DNA from: Clostridium zeae
GTDB taxonomy: Bacteria; Bacillota; Clostridia; Clostridiales; Clostridiaceae
NCBI RefSeq assembly: GCF_017312485.1
Contig: NZ_BMBA01000001.1
Coordinates: 62,001 to 126,000, forward strand
DNA: 64,000 nucleotides
Reading direction: 5' to 3'
The position numbers were made by a program, and so were the translations under genes. The notes below the pieces were generated by a model that was not told where the DNA came from, did not search any database, and saw nothing but the letters and a program-made list of their open reading frames with translations. Below are positions 8,357 through 15,991 of the stretch, piece by piece; position 1 is the stretch's first letter, and every line of letters begins with the position of its first letter.

Positions 8357-10153
8357 ATGATTAAGTTAACAAATATTTGTAAATGCTATAATTCAAAAGT
8401 GCTAGATAACCTTTCATATAAATTTGAAAAGGGTAAAATATATGTTGTCAAAGGGGTAAGTGGCTGTGGGAAAACATCTTTATTAAATATTTTATCTGGA
8501 TTGGATAATAAATTTGATGGGAATTATACATGGAATGACAAGTCTGTAAAAGAATTCACAAAGCTGGAAACAGAAAAATTTAGAAATAAAATTGGTTATG
8601 TTTTTCAAAATAGTCTTCTTCTATCAAAACTCACAATTTTACAAAATTTAATGTTTATAAGAGATGATAAAGATAGTATTTATTCTTATGCAATTAAATT
8701 AGGAGTTTTTAATCTTTTGGACAAGTACCCTGAACAATTATCCGGAGGTGAAAGACAAAGGATTGCAATTATACGTGCGTTATTAATCAATCCTAAGCTT
8801 ATTCTTGCTGATGAACCTACAGCATCTCTAGATAACAAGAACTCTATAATCATTGCAAACATGATAGCAGACATGAGTAATATGGAAAATATAATTATTA
8901 TTGCAAGTCATGAAAATTGTTTTGATGATGTTGCGGATGAGATTATTAACCTAAATTATGGTGAAGTTTGTTCAGTAGACAAAAAAATAAAAACAAAAAA
9001 ACATAGTAATCAAGAAATAGAACTCATTGGAAAAACCAAAGATGCTGGAAAAGCCTCTATTCTTAACTATGTGTTTATGAGAAATAAAGAAAAATATAAA
9101 TTCTTGAGATTGTTACCCACAGTTATTATTATGTCAATTCTTTTATGTTGTATTTCGATACAAGGCAATTTCCAAAAAGAATATATAAAAAAAATATATT
9201 CTAAGTATCCTTTAAATGTTTTTAGTCTTACTAACAATCAGTATGAAAGTCTAAAGGAATCGTATGATTTCATCACATATGATAATTATACAATCGATGA
9301 AAAAGATATAGAGTGTCATCCTTTACTTAATAAAGAAATCAGTGGATTTAATTTTCAAGGGGTTATTGAATTTGGCCATTTTCCTGAAAAGAGTACTGAA
9401 ATTGTCGTAACACGAGAATATATTAAAAATTGTTTTAACACAGAGAACTATAAAAACTTTGTAGGAAAAACAGTTTCAATTGGAGGCTATTCTTACACTG
9501 TATCTGGAATTCTTTCAGATCTATCGCAGGGTGATGAGAAAGACTTAGTATATTACAATTCTTATTATCAAACCAATAATCCAAACAAAGTATTTATCCC
9601 TTATGATACTATGAAAGAAAAAGGTTATAAGGTTCAATCTAAAACTAAAATGGTTAGATTAGACGATTTATACGATAAAAGAGAAGAGTATAAATCTATC
9701 CGTTCTTTTTTGGATGGTCCTATATCTGTATGGGATGCAAAAATCATAGATATGAAAACTACAATTGATATGATCTACATGATAATTATGATTACTGTAT
9801 GCATTGCAGGGCTTATCGCATTAATCTTTATAAAAAATGAAATACAGCTTGAATTATTTTATAGAAGAAAAGAAATTGGGTATCTACAACTCTTTAATGT
9901 ATCAAAGAAAAGGATAAGATTAATTATAATACTAGAAAGATTAGTTAAGGAAGTGCTTTCCTTAATATACGCAGTAATTCTTTACTCTTTTGTTGCAGTG
10001 ATTTTGAAATACTGTGTTGATATAAATGGCATTATTCCTATTCAAACAATTTTATTATTTTTTATATGTATTTTGTTATACAGTATAGTTATAGTAGTTA
10101 TCCCATTTAATAGATTTATAAAACATAACATAGTAACTTTAATTTCCACTTAA
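8357..10153 (+). CDS. MacB-like ABC transporter, ATPase fused to FtsX-type permease (2)
   Basis: A 598-residue partner of the preceding gene with the same build: Walker A GVSGCGKTS, signature LSGGERQR, Walker B LILADEPTASLD, a switch His in ASHE, one membrane segment near residues 250-270 (LLPTVIIMSILLCCISI), a large outer domain, and three C-terminal membrane segments. Both ATPases look catalytically complete. AAGGATGATATT precedes the ATG. It ends the cassette at a bidirectional terminator. Two non-identical fused half-transporters suggest a heterodimer with two different outer domains working with the lipoprotein; the substrate may be the secreted protein at 4997, which is unproven. Confidence 0.9.
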   Translation: MIKLTNICKCYNSKVLDNLSYKFEKGKIYVVKGVSGCGKTSLLNILSGLDNKFDGNYTWNDKSVKEFTKLETEKFRNKIGYVFQNSLLLSKLTILQNLMFIRDDKDSIYSYAIKLGVFNLLDKYPEQLSGGERQRIAIIRALLINPKLILADEPTASLDNKNSIIIANMIADMSNMENIIIIASHENCFDDVADEIINLNYGEVCSVDKKIKTKKHSNQEIELIGKTKDAGKASILNYVFMRNKEKYKFLRLLPTVIIMSILLCCISIQGNFQKEYIKKIYSKYPLNVFSLTNNQYESLKESYDFITYDNYTIDEKDIECHPLLNKEISGFNFQGVIEFGHFPEKSTEIVVTREYIKNCFNTENYKNFVGKTVSIGGYSYTVSGILSDLSQGDEKDLVYYNSYYQTNNPNKVFIPYDTMKEKGYKVQSKTKMVRLDDLYDKREEYKSIRSFLDGPISVWDAKIIDMKTTIDMIYMIIMITVCIAGLIALIFIKNEIQLELFYRRKEIGYLQLFNVSKKRIRLIIILERLVKEVLSLIYAVILYSFVAVILKYCVDINGIIPIQTILLFFICILLYSIVIVVIPFNRFIKHNIVTLIST

Positions 10154-10272
10154 TTTTGTATACACTATTTGATTTTAGAATATAAGTTTTTTAACAAATT
10201 AATAAATCTATATAATAGTGATTAAAGAAAAAATAATCGATTAATGGAAAATAAAATTATTGATTATAAAAT

Positions 10273-10315
10273 AATCCCAGTAGAGGTGCAGCAATTGCTT
10301 TCTACTGGGATTTTC
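10273..10315. terminator. Bidirectional terminator between convergent transcripts
   Basis: Perfect arms AATCCCAGTAGA and TCTACTGGGATT with A/T-rich flanks on both sides, between the ABC cassette and the MFS gene on the other strand. Confidence 0.85.
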
Positions 10316-10339
10316 AATTAAATATCAATATGTAGATTT

Positions 10340-11578
10340 TTAATCAAGCTTATAACTTTTTATATCTTCAAATTTGTTAACATTTAAAATTGAAGGGAAA
10401 AGTTTCATCCAACTTAATACAACTAATATAGTTCCAATACCGCCAACTAGAGCTGCAAACTGCGGTCCAAGAAGTGCAGCTGTAGCACCGGATTCAAATT
10501 CACCTAATTGATTAGATGTACCAATAAAAATCATATTTACAGAACTTACTCTACCTCTCATAAAATCAGGTGTTTCTAACTGTACAAGGGTTGAACGGAT
10601 AACAACACTTATAACATCGGAAGCTCCTAGAACGAATAATGCTATGAAAGATATAATGACAGACTTAGATATTGCAAATACTATAGTTGATAAACCAAAG
10701 AAAATTACTGCAGTAAACATAGTACGTCCAACATTTTTCTTTAATGGCTTTTTAGCTAGATAAGCTGACATAAGTAATGCGCCTACTGCAGGTGCAGATC
10801 TAAGTATACCAAGTCCGAAGGATCCTATCTTTAAAATTTCACTTGCATATATTGGTAGAAGTGCAGTTGCTCCTCCAAATAATACTGCAAATAAATCTAG
10901 AGATATTGCGCCAAGAATAATTGGTCTTCCCTTTATAAAGGAAATACCAGCAAAAAGTGTCTTTAAACTAGCTGGTTCAGCTTTAGTTTCTTCTTTTCTC
11001 ATTATAAGTTGAGATATTAAAATGCTAGATGTATATATTAGAACTCCAGTTAATCCGTAGACTAGAGTTGGACCAAAAGCATACAGTATGCCGCCGACAC
11101 CAGGTCCTATAATAACTGCAAACTCAGAAACAGAAGACATTAAAGCAGAAGCTCTTGGGAAAATGTCTTTATTCACAATGTTTGGCAATAAAGCTTGCAT
11201 TGGAGGTCCTTGAAACGAGTGTGCAACAGCGATGATGAATATTATAATAAGAAATCTTTCTTTTGTAATCCATCCACTATAACTTCCATAGGCTAAAGCT
11301 AGTATTGCTGTTCCTTCAAATATTTGACTAATTGTAATTATCCTTCTTCTGTCGTATCTATCTGCAAGATGTCCAACAAAAAGTGATAATAAAAGCATAG
11401 GTAGAAATTGAACTAGTCCAACTAATCCTAAATAAAATGCAGAATGAGTCATAGAATACATCTGCCAGCCTATAGCTACTGATAGCATTTGATAGGCAAA
11501 GTTTGTAGATACTCTTGCTACCATTAATAATCTAAGCGATTTATTTTGTAGAAGAGCGGGAGTTTTTGTAGTGTTCAT
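10340..11578 (-). CDS. MFS-family efflux transporter
   Basis: A 412-residue integral membrane protein with about twelve hydrophobic segments, of the MFS_3 type (EntS- or macrolide-efflux-like) exporters. The loop 2-3 signature is present as GHLADRYDRRR, and the N-terminus (LLQNKSLRLLMVARVSTNFAYQM) is typical of the group. It probably expels a drug, siderophore or other small amphiphile by proton antiport. The start follows AAAGGCG on the minus strand. It is monocistronic, and no regulator is adjacent on its own strand. Confidence 0.9.
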   Translation of the reverse strand: MNTTKTPALLQNKSLRLLMVARVSTNFAYQMLSVAIGWQMYSMTHSAFYLGLVGLVQFLPMLLLSLFVGHLADRYDRRRIITISQIFEGTAILALAYGSYSGWITKERFLIIIFIIAVAHSFQGPPMQALLPNIVNKDIFPRASALMSSVSEFAVIIGPGVGGILYAFGPTLVYGLTGVLIYTSSILISQLIMRKEETKAEPASLKTLFAGISFIKGRPIILGAISLDLFAVLFGGATALLPIYASEILKIGSFGLGILRSAPAVGALLMSAYLAKKPLKKNVGRTMFTAVIFFGLSTIVFAISKSVIISFIALFVLGASDVISVVIRSTLVQLETPDFMRGRVSSVNMIFIGTSNQLGEFESGATAALLGPQFAALVGGIGTILVVLSWMKLFPSILNVNKFEDIKSYKLD

Positions 11579-12068
11579 TATATTCAGCGCCTTTCTGTAT
11601 ATGATTGCGAATTATAAATATATATGATAGCTTATTTAGCTTAAATAAACGTATTTTTAATTAACCATGATGCTATATAACGCTTATCTTTACAAGAATA
11701 AATGGTTAAATAGTATAATTTGGCTTATTAAAATATATTAATTGATTAAATTATTTTATGTAACGCTATTGATAGTATATAACACAGATACTTAAGTATC
11801 AAGTTCGACAGAAGCCCTGAAAAATTGAAATGGAAGCAAAATATTAATGCTAAACTAAAAGAACAAAAACTTCTATAAAAAGGCGCTTTATTCTTTAGTT
11901 TCTGAGAAAATCATAAAAAATGTTTTCAAATGCTTTAAATAAAGATGAAACACTTCAATCTGAAATCTAGTTTCAAAACTACTCTGGGTCCTGAGGGGAA
12001 AATTTGAAAATATAAATGTAATTATGAAGTGGCTCATCTATAGTAATACTTTTATAAATATACAAACT
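11579..12068. other. Intergenic interval of about 490 bases
   Basis: Holds the second copy of the 106-bp IS-like repeat (11941-12046) and, before it, A/T-rich sequence with no coding frame. The promoter of the MFS gene must lie at the left end. Between 11700 and 11940 I see only short palindromes such as GATACTTAAGTATC. Confidence 0.6.
11941..12046 (+). repeat. Dispersed 106-bp repeat, copy 2 (probable IS right end)
   Basis: Second copy of the element at 2147-2252, starting AAAGATGAAACACTTCAATC and ending TCATCTATAGTAA. The frame that ends the decayed transposase in copy 1 (KDETLQSE) is readable here too but meets a TAG two codons later. The two hairpins are kept, though weaker than in copy 1. 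No transposase body is attached. Confidence 0.75.
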
Positions 12069-12296
12069 TTACTGCCAATCTACTATATTCTCAACTCCAT
12101 TCATTTTTTTTATTAACCATTCTACAGCATCTTTGCTAGTTGCAAATTCCTCATTTGTACTACTAACAAAAGAATATCCTTCTTTATCATCTACGCTCTC
12201 AATAAATAAATCATTTTTATCACATGATAAGCTTATTTCTCCTTTTGATTCAAGCTCATCTATCAACTTACCAATAATTTGCTGATTTTTTTCCAT
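12069..12296 (-). CDS. Small acidic hypothetical protein
   Basis: 75 residues, acidic, soluble: an N-terminal helix (QQIIGKLIDELESKG), then a strand-rich middle (ISLSCDKNDLFIESVDD) and a C-terminal helix (KDAVEWLIKKMNGVENI). AAGGTGG sits seven bases before the ATG on the minus strand, which supports it as a real gene. No family was recognised. It stands alone between the IS remnant and the YoaK-type gene on the other strand. Confidence 0.75.
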   Translation of the reverse strand: MEKNQQIIGKLIDELESKGEISLSCDKNDLFIESVDDKEGYSFVSSTNEEFATSKDAVEWLIKKMNGVENIVDWQ

Positions 12297-12689
12297 AAGT
12301 AAACCACCTTTCTTATATTTTATAAATTTAGGCTTTTACAAATCATCTGATTTTATGACTATTAAAAGATTATTTTTATTAATCAAATTTTCATTTTAGC
12401 TTTGAAAATTTGCAGTATAATACTTAAGGTTTTAACAAAAATAAGGTTTAAATTGTTCTGAAACTTAAGAAAAACTTTATACAAAGCTACTAAAAGCATA
12501 TGTAAAGATTTAGATTCTAAGCAAATCCCTTTGTTCCCTTAATTATTTTGTTATAAGGATAAAAAATGAGGCTATATGGTATTTTTTGCTTGAAGGTAGT
12601 AAGATAAAAATTTTCAATAGTGATATAATATCTTGGGGAAGCTATTCCGTACAACTGGATTTTACACATTTATTTAGGGGGCTTTAGAA
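12297..12689. other. Divergent intergenic interval of about 390 bases
   Basis: A/T-rich region between two divergent genes. A TATAAT lies at 12624-12629, upstream of the YoaK-type gene, but no good -35 box is placed for it. No RNA structure or repeat is evident. Confidence 0.4.
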
Positions 12690-13391
12690 GTGATTAGCAA
12701 GGTATATAATATAAGAGATATAAGTATTGATTCAAAATATGAAATTCACGAGACTGTGTTTTTTGGAATGTTACTTGCAATAGTTGGAGGTTTTTTAGAT
12801 TCCTACACCTTTATCTCAAGAGGTGGAGTTTTCTCAAATGCGCAAACAGGAAATATAGTGTTTTTAGGAATATACGGTTCACAAGGGCAATGGGCGCAGG
12901 CTTTTCAGCATCTTCCGCCTATATTAGCATTTATACTAGGGGTTCTAGTAACGGAAATCGTCAAAGGAAATTCACCTAAACTTTTTATTCGAGAATGGGG
13001 TAAAGTTATTTTAATTCTTGAAATTGTTGTGCTTTTTATAACAGGTTTTATGCCTAAGGGTACTACTGATACAATTGTAAATGTTATAATTTCGTTTGTT
13101 TCATCGCTTCAAATAGCATCTTTTAGAAAACTAGGAGATTGTCCTTATAGCACAACTATGACAACAGGTAATTTAAGAACTGCTTGTGAAGCAGTTTATC
13201 TGGCGGTAACTCAAAAAGACAAGAAGGCTAGAAATAGAGCTGTAAAACTTTTTACGATTATAGCATCATTTATAGCAGGAGCTTTTTTAGGTGCAATATT
13301 AACTACTATTTTTAGTGTGAAAGCCATATGGGTTGCTGCACTGATTTTATCTATTAATATAGCATTATTTAGTATAAAGAAACAAAGGTAA
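12690..13391 (+). CDS. YoaK/DUF1275-family membrane protein
   Basis: A 233-residue integral membrane protein of about six hydrophobic segments. The family-typical motif appears near residue 50 (GGVFSNAQTGNIVFLG) and again in the second half (CPYSTTMTTGNLRTA), giving the internal duplication of DUF1275. Function is unknown; a transport role is often assumed. The start is GTG 12690 after TTAGGGGGCTTT. A terminator follows at 13461. Confidence 0.9.
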   Translation: MISKVYNIRDISIDSKYEIHETVFFGMLLAIVGGFLDSYTFISRGGVFSNAQTGNIVFLGIYGSQGQWAQAFQHLPPILAFILGVLVTEIVKGNSPKLFIREWGKVILILEIVVLFITGFMPKGTTDTIVNVIISFVSSLQIASFRKLGDCPYSTTMTTGNLRTACEAVYLAVTQKDKKARNRAVKLFTIIASFIAGAFLGAILTTIFSVKAIWVAALILSINIALFSIKKQR

Positions 13392-13460
13392 AGAAAAACG
13401 CCTCAACTTAAAAATATAAATTTTAAATAAACAGTACTTACATGTCTTTAAATAGATTTT

Positions 13461-13490
13461 AAGAATCGCTTATATGTGATTCTTTTTTTT
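13461..13490 (+). terminator. Intrinsic terminator of the YoaK-type gene
   Basis: Arms AAGAATC and GATTCTT followed by a run of T. Confidence 0.75.
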
Positions 13491-13646
13491 ACCTTAATTA
13501 TATTTTTATGAATAATATAAGCTTATTAAGATAAAGATGATAAAATAGTTAAAACTTGAAGGAATTATGAGAAATATAGAGAATAGTGATATAAATCAAA
13601 TTTTTATCAATTTGTATATTAAAAATCTCTAGATAGGAGGGTTTGT

Positions 13647-14528
13647 ATGTCAAAGATAGTACCTTACATATGGTTTGATGACCAATCAGAAGAAGCAACA
13701 GAGTTTTATGTTTCTATATTCAAAAATTCAAAAATCACTGATAAAACATTTTATGCAGAAGGTTTACCAAAGCCTAAAGATAGCTTACTGAGTGTAAGTT
13801 TTGAATTATGTGGTCAAGAATTTGTAGCTCTAAATGGCGGTCCATATTATACGATAACTCCAGCAATATCTTTCTTTGTTAACTGTGAGACCTTGGATGA
13901 GGTGGAAAGCATTTGGCAACAGCTTAGCAAAGATGGCATTGTGCTTATGGAGCTAGGAAAATATCCTTTTAGTGATAAATTTGGTTGGCTTAAGGATAAG
14001 TATGGGGTAACCTGGCAGATAAATCTTTCAAACCAAGAACAAAGTATATATCCAGCTTTGATGTTCTTTGGAGATAATTATAGAAAAGCTAATGAAGCAA
14101 TTAAGTTTTATACATCTATATTTGAAAATTCAAAGATTGATTCAATTGAACTTTATAATGATGATAAATTGGGGACTAAGGGATCAGTGAAAAGTGCTGT
14201 TTTTACGCTAAGATCTCAAAATTTCATGGTAATGGATAGTAATATTAATCATGAATTTACTTTTACACCAGCAATATCATTTTTTGTTGATTGTGAGACT
14301 CAAGAACAGATAGATAATTTTTGGGAAACCCTTACTAATGAAGGCAAAGAAGGTCAATGTGGATGGTTAGAAGATAAATATGGAGTCTCTTGGCAAATAG
14401 TACCTTCAGTTCTAGGTGAACTTTTAAACGGCGAAGATGAAAAAAGGTCACAGCAAGCTGTAGATGCCATGCTAAAAATGAAAAAACTAGATATTGATAC
14501 TTTAAAAAGAGCATACGAACAAAATTAA
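13647..14528 (+). CDS. Tandem VOC-fold (PhnB/3-demethylubiquinone methyltransferase-like) protein
   Basis: A 293-residue protein with two copies of the PhnB-type glyoxalase/VOC module, each beginning with a strand followed by EEATEFYVSIFKNSKI or EAIKFYTSIFENSKI and ending with DKYGVTWQI or DKYGVSWQI. The C-terminal tail (RSQQAVDAMLKMKKLDIDTL) is the usual extension of this subfamily. Despite database names referring to ubiquinone methyltransferases, these are metal-dependent VOC proteins of unknown reaction. AGGAGGG precedes the ATG. A single-module paralogue follows 53 bases later, probably in one operon. Confidence 0.88.
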   Translation: MSKIVPYIWFDDQSEEATEFYVSIFKNSKITDKTFYAEGLPKPKDSLLSVSFELCGQEFVALNGGPYYTITPAISFFVNCETLDEVESIWQQLSKDGIVLMELGKYPFSDKFGWLKDKYGVTWQINLSNQEQSIYPALMFFGDNYRKANEAIKFYTSIFENSKIDSIELYNDDKLGTKGSVKSAVFTLRSQNFMVMDSNINHEFTFTPAISFFVDCETQEQIDNFWETLTNEGKEGQCGWLEDKYGVSWQIVPSVLGELLNGEDEKRSQQAVDAMLKMKKLDIDTLKRAYEQN

Positions 14529-14581
14529 ATCTTATCAAAATTTCACATAATATAAAAAATAAATTTAAGGAGTTGAAGAAG

Positions 14582-14998
14582 ATGGCTATACAGGTATATC
14601 TAAATTTTAATGGAAATTGCAGAGAAGCAGTAGAATTCTATTCAGAGGTTTTTAAAACTGAAAAGCCTCAAATAATGACTTTTGGTGAACATGCATCTGA
14701 TCCGAACTTTGTTATCCCTGAAGAAGCAAAAAAATTAGTATTACATACAAGACTTGAAATCGGCGGAACTACTATAATGTTTTCTGATACATTCCCTGGC
14801 ATGCCTTTTACTCAAGGAAATAATTTTAGCTTAACTTTAGTTACTAGAGATATAGAAGAAGTAAAGTCATGTTTTGATAAATTAAAGGAAGGTGGAACTG
14901 TTGACATGGAGCTTCAAGAAACCTTTTGGAGTAAATGTTACGGCTCATTAACAGATCAATTTGGAATACAATGGCAACTCAGCTATGATGGTAAATAA
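14582..14998 (+). CDS. Single-domain VOC/PhnB-like protein
   Basis: 138 residues with one PhnB-type VOC module: VYLNFNGNCREAVEFYSEVF at the start and DQFGIQWQLSYDGK at the end. ATG 14582 was chosen because AAGGAG at 14567-14572 is nine bases upstream; an in-frame TTG at 14573 abuts that site and cannot be used efficiently. It is a paralogue of the preceding tandem protein and probably co-transcribed with it. Reaction unknown. Confidence 0.88.
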   Translation: MAIQVYLNFNGNCREAVEFYSEVFKTEKPQIMTFGEHASDPNFVIPEEAKKLVLHTRLEIGGTTIMFSDTFPGMPFTQGNNFSLTLVTRDIEEVKSCFDKLKEGGTVDMELQETFWSKCYGSLTDQFGIQWQLSYDGK

Positions 14999-15024
14999 TT
15001 AATAGACTATAAAAAATAAAACTT

Positions 15025-15078
15025 AAGTTATGCATGTCCTAAAATCTTGTGATTACTTTATTTAGGGCTTCATAACTT
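15025..15078 (+). terminator. Probable terminator after the VOC genes
   Basis: Nested arms AAGTTATG/CATAACTT and CCTAAA/TTTAGG form a long hairpin; the following tail ATTTGTTG is weakly T-rich. Confidence 0.5.
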
Positions 15079-15278
15079 ATTTGTTGAAGTTATATCTCAA
15101 TGTCTTTATCATTCATATAGTCACCTCCTATGATTTCACTATATATACTTACTAAACAACATTTTTTTGTCATAAACTTCTATTTTCATAGATTTAATTA
15201 TTATATATGTGCTAAATATAAACAAGCTCTAAAGTGAAATTTAGCTTTTAAGAAATAATCGAAGTTCACACATTAAGT

Positions 15279-15512
15279 TTTACTTTGGAAAACATTATGA
15301 TATAATAAATATTGTTGGTGCACTTTCTGAGATTAAGCTTATAGTTTTTTCTTGTAGTAAACCATAAAATTTAAAGAATCGTACTGAATGAATGAGGGTT
15401 AGTCCCAAGTTAGAAGGCGAGAGAATAGTTGTTATAAACTCAGGAAATTAATTTATATGATTACTTGCGTTTTATTTTCTATCCTTGTTCCTTTTGGTAC
15501 AAGGATTTTTTA
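15279..15512 (+). ncRNA. Candidate non-coding transcript with its own promoter and terminator
   Basis: A TTTACT (15279) and TATAAT (15301) pair with a 16-base spacer precedes about 200 bases without any coding frame, closed by a strong terminator (ATCCTTGT/ACAAGGAT plus T6, 15481-15512). Inside, TTTCTGAG near 15326 can pair with CTCAGGAA near 15441, and GGGTTAGTCCC can form a small hairpin. It does not match 6S, SRP, tmRNA or any riboswitch class I know by heart. It could be a stand-alone small RNA or an attenuated leader of the TM1266-hydG operon. Confidence 0.4.
15481..15512 (+). terminator. Intrinsic terminator ending the candidate RNA
   Basis: Arms ATCCTTGT and ACAAGGAT around a 10-base loop, followed by TTTTTT. 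Confidence 0.85.
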
Positions 15513-15602
15513 TTCTTTATAAATTTATAACTCAATTATATCTGTGGATAAATATGAGTAACGACTTAAAACATAATGTGATTTAAAGAATAAAAAATAC
15601 GA

Positions 15603-15693
15603 ATGTGTCGCCTGCCAAATTTCCCTCATATTCATTCGGAAAGGCAGATGCGCAAAAAAATCACTAAAGAAAGTCGCTTCAGCGATTTTTTAT
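15603..15693 (+). repeat. Structured intergenic repeat with terminator, copy 2
   Basis: Second copy of the element at 4568-4657. The first half folds strongly (CTGCC..TTTCC with GGAAAGGCAG); the second half is a terminator-like hairpin (AATCACTAAAG/CTTCAGCGATT plus T6) weakened by mismatches. It ends only about 22 bases before the ATG of the TM1266-type gene, so the operon is either transcribed through it or started inside it, and it may act as an attenuator. Confidence 0.75.
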
Positions 15694-15715
15694 GTATTAT
15701 TGAAAGGATTTTTTT

Positions 15716-15973
15716 ATGGAAACAAGGATTGCTGTGGTTGGAATTATTGTTGAAAATAAAGATTCAGTGGGAAAGATTAATACTATTCTACATGAATATA
15801 CTGAGTATATTATAGGTAGAATGGGACTGCCATACCCAAAACGTCAACTTAATATAATAACTATAGTTATTGATGCACCGAATGATGTTATCGCCGCTCT
15901 TTCTGGAAAATTGGGAATGATACCTGATGTGAACATCAAAACGGTATACTCTAAGGTTTCTGCCAAGGAGTAA
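15716..15973 (+). CDS. TM1266-type putative regulator of the [FeFe]-hydrogenase system
   Basis: 85 residues with an ACT/NikR-C-like ferredoxin fold: ETRIAVVGIIVENKDSVGKI, then GRMGLPYPKR and a C-terminal VIAALSGKLGMIPDVNIKTVYSK. This matches the small family named iron-only hydrogenase system regulator after T. maritima TM1266, which is found next to hydrogenase maturation genes; its ligand and mode of action are unknown. AAAGGA lies eight bases upstream of the ATG. hydG follows after 18 bases in the same operon, which supports the assignment. Confidence 0.9.
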   Translation: METRIAVVGIIVENKDSVGKINTILHEYTEYIIGRMGLPYPKRQLNIITIVIDAPNDVIAALSGKLGMIPDVNIKTVYSKVSAKE

Positions 15974-15991
15974 AATATTGGAGGGATTTGA

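Noticed and set aside
12566-12607. 13-codon frame after AAGGAT upstream of the YoaK-type gene
   Set aside because: Short, not conserved in any way that can be seen, and distant from the next gene.
15313-15480. 6S RNA, T-box or a known riboswitch
   Set aside because: None of the conserved words of these families could be found; left as an unassigned candidate RNA.
15603-15815. Plus-strand frame of 70 codons across the structured repeat and the start of the TM1266-type gene
   Set aside because: It is made of the hairpin repeat itself and then overlaps a real gene out of frame; no ribosome site.
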